From contig CAYQZD010000141.1 in NCBI GenBank assembly GCA_964421875.1, positions 1 through 9,142 on the forward strand: a stretch of DNA of 9,142 bases. The letters are read 5' to 3'. The stretch is from CAYQZD01 sp964421875. GTDB lineage: Bacteria > Electryoneota > Tariuqbacteria > Tariuqbacterales > Tariuqbacteraceae. This document shows positions 5,485 through 9,142 of the stretch, piece by piece; positions within the stretch are counted from its first letter, which is position 1; the number at the start of each line of letters is the position of its first letter. The translations under genes and the position numbers were made by a program. A model generated the notes under the pieces. The model was not told where the DNA came from. It saw only the letters and a program-made list of their open reading frames with translations, and ran no database searches.

Positions 5485-6664
5485 TATTTTATTATTAGGA
5501 GCGTTGCTTGTGGCGCCGTCGTTGTTTGCCGGCTCTATTTTTTCCGGCGGCGGGATAGGATTTTGGACTTTCAATCGTGGGGGCCGGGAGGCGGGGATGG
5601 GGATTTTGGGTTTGGCTTCGATTGATTCGGGTTCGGTGGGGAATTTAAATCCCGCGGTTTGGGCCGGCGCGGGTGTGACGCGTTTCACGGGAGGCGTAGG
5701 ACTTGACCGTTTCATTTCCAGGGACCATAGCGGTGAGGATATGTCTGACGATTTCTCGCTCAGGTTCGCGGCGCTGGGAGTTTCGCTGAAACCGGGGATA
5801 ACGCTGGGATTCAGGTTTTATCCTCAGACCCGCGCCGATATTCGGATAAACCGTACGGAATGGGTGGGAGAGAGCAAATACGAGAACCTAACTATTCGCA
5901 GGGGGGGTGTTTCGATAGGTTCGGCTCTTCTGGCGGCGCGTCTGACGCAAAAATTGTGGCTGGGGGCTCAGGCCGATTTCATATTCGGCACCTATAACGA
6001 CTATTGGCGGATAGATTTCAGCAGTATCGCCGATGTGGAATACCGGCTTATCGACCACTTTTTCGCGATACGGCCGGCGTTGGGTGTATTATACCGGTTC
6101 AATCCCCGGGCCTCCGTTGGATTTTTCGCTGCTCCGGCGGTGGAATTGGAAGTATCGGAACAAATCGATTATACTTCGTCGGATTCGGTTTTCACCGAGG
6201 ACCGGGTTTTCGATTATCCTTTCAACCTTGGCGGAGGATTGAATTTCCCCTTGAAGGGGAGGCTTTCCGGCGCGGTCGATTTTATGTGGAACGGCTGGAC
6301 CAGCGAGGATAAAACGGTGGGGTCACCCGACCGTTATGAAGAATCGTATTTTTTGGGAGCGGGTTTGGAACTGAATCCTGTTGCGGATAAATTAGCGCCT
6401 TATCCCAAACGTTTGTTCTACCGGGCGGGGATTTCTTACCGCGACCTTTATTACCAGTCTCCTGCCGGTCGGACGGTTTCGGAATTTTCCGGTTCGCTGG
6501 GGCTGGGAGTTCCCCTCAAGGATTTATATGGTCGAATCGACTTTGCGCTGACAATAGGAAAGCGGGGTAAGTTGAGCGATAACGACGCTGAGGAAATGTT
6601 TATAAACTTTGGATTTTACATCAACACCGGCGAGAAATGGTTCGTGCGGCGGAAGCGGTATTAG
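5471..6664 (+). CDS. outer-membrane beta-barrel protein, FadL/PorV-like
   Basis: A 397-residue protein starting at ATG 5471, inside the 3' end of the preceding lipoprotein gene; GAGG at 5460-5463 is well placed, 7 nt upstream. Residues 1-20 are a Sec signal peptide (MRIR, hydrophobic core, cleavage after LFA). The mature N-terminus (FNRGGREAGMGILGLASIDSGSVGNLNPA, about 34-62) resembles the 'R..GMGgA..a..d...a..NPA' opening of FadL/OMPP1- and PorV-type barrels. The rest alternates polar and hydrophobic residues in strand-sized blocks separated by Asp/Ser/Gly-rich turns, and the protein ends on Tyr, as barrel C-termini usually end on an aromatic residue. It probably forms a channel or a secretion-linked barrel; the substrate is unknown. 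The 14-nt overlap implies balanced expression with the lipoprotein and perhaps a complex with it. FadL-type versus generic PorV-type is not resolvable by eye. Confidence 0.75.
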   Translation: MRIRSILLLGALLVAPSLFAGSIFSGGGIGFWTFNRGGREAGMGILGLASIDSGSVGNLNPAVWAGAGVTRFTGGVGLDRFISRDHSGEDMSDDFSLRFAALGVSLKPGITLGFRFYPQTRADIRINRTEWVGESKYENLTIRRGGVSIGSALLAARLTQKLWLGAQADFIFGTYNDYWRIDFSSIADVEYRLIDHFFAIRPALGVLYRFNPRASVGFFAAPAVELEVSEQIDYTSSDSVFTEDRVFDYPFNLGGGLNFPLKGRLSGAVDFMWNGWTSEDKTVGSPDRYEESYFLGAGLELNPVADKLAPYPKRLFYRAGISYRDLYYQSPAGRTVSEFSGSLGLGVPLKDLYGRIDFALTIGKRGKLSDNDAEEMFINFGFYINTGEKWFVRRKRY

Positions 6665-6685
6665 AACGGGCAGGCGCTTACCCTA

Positions 6686-6705
6686 AAAGGCAGCTTTCTT
6701 TTTTT
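6686..6705 (+). terminator. weak candidate terminator after the OMP gene
   Basis: AAAG (6686-6689) and CTTT (6694-6697) form a very short stem directly followed by a T-rich run (6699-6705). The stem is too short to be convincing, but the T-run and its position 22 bp after the stop codon make it the best terminator-like site here. Confidence 0.25.
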
Positions 6706-6730
6706 ATGAAAATCAAAACCGGGTCATATT

Positions 6731-6861
6731 ATAAGACTATAGCTATCTGAAGTTATAAGTGTAAAGATCATTCCGGCACAGCCGGAATCCCTCTTTAAAA
6801 AGGATTCTAACCCGCTGCGCGGCCAGAATGATTCTTGCACTTCACATTGGTAAAGAGTTAC
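6731..6861 (-). repeat. dispersed core repeat, copy 2
   Basis: This is the same orientation as 2948-3071 and inverse to 8854-8978. It runs from ATAAGACTATAGCT to AAAGAGTTAC and contains CATTCCGGCACAGCCGGAAT (6769-6788). Unlike the other two copies it lacks the ACAGGATT-type inverted termini on both sides and lacks the GCCGTACGGC palindrome, which is replaced by other GC-rich sequence (GCTGCGCGGCC). It ends 7 bp before the promoter-like -35 of the TPR gene. Confidence 0.7.
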
Positions 6862-6868
6862 GTCATAT

Positions 6869-6897
6869 TTGTTTTTGAAGTTAAGATACAATATAAT
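6869..6897 (+). promoter_or_regulatory. candidate sigma70-type promoter of the TPR lipoprotein gene
   Basis: TTGTTT (6869-6874) and a perfect TATAAT (6892-6897) are separated by 17 bp. Transcription would begin near 6904, leaving a leader of about 13 nt that just includes the GGAG ribosome-binding site (6907-6910, 6 nt before the ATG). Confidence 0.5.
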
Positions 6898-6916
6898 AAC
6901 ACGTTTGGAGTAATTA

Positions 6917-8230
6917 ATGAAACGGATTTTGCCGCTTCTACTGGGCGCATTAATTATGGGATGCGCCGCGCAGTATGATTTATATGAAGAGGTGGTGGTC
7001 GAAGAGGAGACGGGATGGACTGAAGCTCAGGTTGACTCTATCATCAAGATTAACCGTATGTTTTTCTTCGACTATTACAAGCAGATGGAGCGTAAGAACG
7101 ATTTTCCTCCGGCTCAGAGCCGCACGGCGCTGGATTATTTCTGGAATTACATAAACTTCGACACCTCGGCGAAGTACAACGATTATCCTCAGGCTGCTCG
7201 GTGCTATTATGAATTGGCTAGAGAGAATCCCGACCTGTCGGACAGCGTCAGGGTGGTTTATGAGCTGGGGGTGGAACGTTTCCCCGCCAGCGATTACCTT
7301 CACAACGCCTTAGGGGTTATCTACAAGAACCAAGGGGATTTAGCGACGGCTGAGATGCATTTTCTCAAGGCTGTGGAGATCGATTCGACCAAGCCGGAGT
7401 ATTTGATACCTCTGACCGAGATTTTTCAGCAGAATCGGGAATGGGAGCGGGCTCGGAACGCCTGCGAGCGTGTATTAGCCCTTGACCCCTCGAATTCCGC
7501 TATCCGCGACCGGCTTGAGACGATTTTGCGCGACCATTTTTCTCAGGATGAATACATCGCCATCCTTAAGGAGAAGATAGAGCATGAGCCGGAGAACATC
7601 GAGAACCGGCTTAAACTTGCCCGTCAGTATCTGAATCTGGGCAAGAATCAGGAGGCGCTTTCTTCTGTTAAGGACGCGCTGAACCTTGCTCCCAACAACA
7701 TCGAGGCGCTGGAACTTCAGGGTGTGATAAAGCAGAATCTGGCGGACTACAAGGGGGCGATAAAGGCTTACAAGGAAATCCTGTCGCTTAATCCTAAAAA
7801 CGCCATAGTGATGCTGGAAATCGCCGCCTGCTACAAAAACCTGGGAAATTACAGTTCCGCCAGGGATTATGTGATGAAAGCCTTGCGAGCCCGACCGGAT
7901 TATGGTTCAGCCTGGCTCAAGCTTGGCGAGATTTACCTGGACGCCGCTGATAAGACCTCGAGTACGACTTTGTCGTATTCCGACAAGCTGGTCTATACCA
8001 TCGCTTACGGTCTTTTCGACCGCGCCGCTTCTTCCAACGACTACGAAGCCAAGGAGAATGCCAGCCGTAAAAAGGATTATCTGGAAAAGAATCAATTCCT
8101 ACCCCAAAAATCCGACTGGTTTATGCGTCAGAATCAGCTCACTCCCACTGATAACGCCTACCAATGGATAAAGGACAATTGGAACGAAGTGAAGTACATT
8201 CAGGTGTTCTTGAGGCGTTATACGGGTTAG
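6917..8230 (+). CDS. tetratricopeptide-repeat lipoprotein
   Basis: A 437-residue protein. The ATG at 6917 has GGAG 6 nt upstream. Residues 1-16 are a lipoprotein signal ending in the lipobox IMGC (Cys16); the +2 residue is Ala, compatible with outer-membrane retention. A short acidic linker follows (EEVVVEEETGW, 24-34). TPR-like helical pairs cover about 126-342: consecutive 34-residue units begin near 126, 160, 228, 262, 296 and 330, with typical signatures such as LGVIYKNQGDLATAEMHFLKA (132-152) and QGVIKQNLADYKGAIKAYKE (268-287) and the usual P at unit ends (ALDPSN, NLAPNN, SLNPKN). The unit between 194 and 227 is degenerate. Residues 45-125 are alpha-helical and may hold diverged TPRs. 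TPR lipoproteins are scaffolds for envelope complexes (for example BamD- or PilF-like roles), but nothing identifies the partner. It follows the lipoprotein/OMP pair by 252 bp and seems to have its own promoter. Confidence 0.85.
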   Translation: MKRILPLLLGALIMGCAAQYDLYEEVVVEEETGWTEAQVDSIIKINRMFFFDYYKQMERKNDFPPAQSRTALDYFWNYINFDTSAKYNDYPQAARCYYELARENPDLSDSVRVVYELGVERFPASDYLHNALGVIYKNQGDLATAEMHFLKAVEIDSTKPEYLIPLTEIFQQNREWERARNACERVLALDPSNSAIRDRLETILRDHFSQDEYIAILKEKIEHEPENIENRLKLARQYLNLGKNQEALSSVKDALNLAPNNIEALELQGVIKQNLADYKGAIKAYKEILSLNPKNAIVMLEIAACYKNLGNYSSARDYVMKALRARPDYGSAWLKLGEIYLDAADKTSSTTLSYSDKLVYTIAYGLFDRAASSNDYEAKENASRKKDYLEKNQFLPQKSDWFMRQNQLTPTDNAYQWIKDNWNEVKYIQVFLRRYTG

Positions 8231-8259
8231 CGGGTTGAAGATATTTGGTTTGTAGTGAA

Positions 8260-8285
8260 GAGGGGTTCACTGCTGTGAATCCCTC
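8260..8285. other. 11-bp hairpin between the TPR and rpiB genes
   Basis: GAGGGGTTCAC (8260-8270) pairs with GTGAATCCCTC (8275-8285) with one G-T wobble around TGCT. It starts 29 bp after the TPR stop codon and ends 47 bp before the rpiB start. No U-tract follows, so an intrinsic terminator is doubtful; RNA-end protection, an attenuator or another repeat family member are alternatives. Confidence 0.5.
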
Positions 8286-8332
8286 GCCTCTATTCGGTAG
8301 ATTTCAAGGAAAAACAACCGCATTTTACAGAT

Positions 8333-8794
8333 ATGTCAACTTCCAAACCAACAATCGCCCTTGCTTCCGACCATGCCGGTTTTCCGATTAAGGAAGCGGT
8401 AAAACGATACCTTGAAGAAGAGGATTTTGAATATATAGATTTCGGGACCGATTCGTCTGATTCGGTTGACTACCCGGACTTTGTCCATCCCGCGGTTCAG
8501 GCGGTGGTGTCCCGGAAATGCGGGCGGGCGATTTTAGTCTGCGGGAGCGGTCAGGGGACTCAGATGACAGCGAACCGTTATTCCGGCGTCAGAGCCACTT
8601 TGTGCTGGAAACCGGAAATCGCCTCATTAGCGAGGAGGCACAACGATTCCAATGTGTTGAGCCTTCCCGGCAGGTTCGTCAGCCCGGAGGAAGCGATAGA
8701 GATCGTCAGAGTGTGGCTGAGCGCCGATTTCGAGGGCGGCCGTCACAGCAGAAGGATAAAAAAAATCGAAACCTCTAACCGGAATTATTCATAA
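8333..8794 (+). CDS. rpiB: ribose-5-phosphate isomerase B (RpiB/LacAB family)
   Basis: A 153-residue cytosolic enzyme that interconverts ribose 5-phosphate and ribulose 5-phosphate in the non-oxidative pentose phosphate pathway. Family marks in order: SDHAG at 12-16, the VDYPDF block at 45-50, the active-site Cys70 in CGSGQG (70-75), TANRYSGVRATLCW (79-92), the catalytic-region HND at 103-105, and the phosphate-binding GGRH at 135-138 followed by RRIKKI. The length is close to the usual 145-155. The Ser/Gln in CGSGQG differ from the CGTGIG of the E. coli enzyme but fit other RpiB branches. The ATG at 8333 is preceded only by AAGGA 22 nt upstream, so initiation lacks a normal Shine-Dalgarno. 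The last codons (after SNR) and the TAA stop lie in GAATTATTCATAA, a 13-mer that also flanks the other MITE-like element, so the C-terminal tail NYS is probably repeat-derived. Confidence 0.92.
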   Translation: MSTSKPTIALASDHAGFPIKEAVKRYLEEEDFEYIDFGTDSSDSVDYPDFVHPAVQAVVSRKCGRAILVCGSGQGTQMTANRYSGVRATLCWKPEIASLARRHNDSNVLSLPGRFVSPEEAIEIVRVWLSADFEGGRHSRRIKKIETSNRNYS

Positions 8795-9045
8795 TTAATT
8801 CTATTAGGCAGGATTAACAAGATTTACAGGATTTAGATTCAAAATTAATTTCTGTAACACTTTACCGATGTGAAGTGTAAGCTTCATCTGCCGTACGGCT
8901 GCTCCTTCTTTTCAGGAGGGATTCCGATTGCGCCGGAATGACCATCCCGCTAAGGACTTTAAAAAGCTAAAGTCTTACTATTATCTAAATATTGAAATAC
9001 AACTATTTAATAATATAAGACATATCTTGTCAATCTTGTGAATTA
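8782..9045. mobile_element. MITE-like element, copy 2 (overlaps the 3' end of rpiB)
   Basis: The termini are AACAAGATTTACAGGAT (8816-8832) and, read as its reverse complement, CACAAGATTGACAAGAT (9024-9040), matching at 14 of 17 positions. Inside is the 125-bp core (8854-8978) in the orientation opposite to the 2892-3134 element. The left flank GAATTATTCATAA (8782-8794) is identical to 2892-2904 and includes the rpiB stop codon. There is no transposase frame. The outer limits are estimates from only two copies. Confidence 0.55.
8854..8978 (+). repeat. dispersed core repeat, copy 3
   Basis: The repeat runs from GTAACACTTTAC to AAAGTCTTAC. Internal marks are GATGTGAAGTGTAAG (8867-8881), GCCGTACGGC (8890-8899), a CTCCT..AGGAG hairpin (8902-8918), GGATTCCGATTGCGCCGGAA (8919-8938), and AGCTAAAGTCTTAC (8965-8978). 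Its reverse complement aligns with 2948-3071 and 6731-6861. Confidence 0.75.
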
Positions 9046-9077
9046 TAGCGATTCCAAAAAAGATTGTCTAATGATTT

Positions 9078-9142
9078 GTCATTCCTACGCAAGCAGGAGT
9101 CCAGTAAATAATACAAATACAAGAAGATGGATTCCCGCTTTA
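9078..9142. repeat. partial repeat, cut by the window end
   Basis: GTCATTCCTACGCAAGCAGGAGTCCAG (9078-9104) and GGATTCCCGCTTTA at the very end (9129-9142) look like the two arms of a CATTCCYRCG/CGYRGGAAT-type inverted repeat whose right end is beyond the window. No gene is seen in the final 348 bp. Confidence 0.45.

Noticed and set aside
5290..5715. 141-codon open frame on the minus strand, Pro/Lys-rich
   Set aside because: It is antisense to the lipoprotein/OMP junction; its Pro-rich composition is what the complement of Gly-rich plus-strand codons would give.
8795..9142. tRNA or other structured RNA gene in the terminal gap
   Set aside because: No cloverleaf-like arms or GGTTCRANNC T-loop were found; the pairing seen is explained by the repeat elements.

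Overview
The window reads like a piece of chromosome from an uncultured Gram-negative bacterium. Three genes encode cell-envelope products: two lipoproteins with clear lipoboxes and one signal-peptide-bearing outer-membrane-type protein. Coding GC looks moderate, intergenic DNA is AT-rich, and every intergenic gap is crowded with small palindromic repeats. This is the style of FCB-like candidate phyla known mainly from metagenomes, but no ribosomal or other taxonomic marker is present, so the affiliation is only an impression.

Layout (all seven genes are on the + strand). 1-2018: the 3' part of an M1-family zinc metallopeptidase whose N-terminus lies before the window. 2019-2639: a 621-bp gap holding two covarying hairpins and a third degenerate one. 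2640-2888: a small DUF2007-type protein. 2889-3195: a MITE-like element. 3196-3597: a stand-alone Smr-domain protein. 3598-4200: a 600-bp patchwork of unrelated short repeats, then a likely promoter. 4201-5484 and 5471-6664: a TTG-initiated DNRLRE-like lipoprotein gene overlapping by 14 nt an outer-membrane-protein gene. 6665-6916: another copy of the dispersed repeat and a probable promoter. 6917-8230: a TPR lipoprotein. 8333-8794: an RpiB-family sugar-phosphate isomerase. 8795-9142: a second MITE-like element and the start of another repeat cut off by the window end.

The overlapping lipoprotein/barrel pair followed by a TPR lipoprotein looks like an envelope cluster, though the TPR gene seems to have its own promoter. 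The peptidase, Smr, DUF2007 and RpiB genes look like ordinary housekeeping or accessory genes with no obvious shared pathway. I see no phage, CRISPR, toxin-antitoxin, defence or biosynthetic system. The most interesting material is non-coding: a repeat of about 125-131 bp present three times, two copies of which sit between inverted termini and lie directly after genes (one appears to supply the stop codon of rpiB), and two hairpins whose stems differ at four positions, all four compensated.
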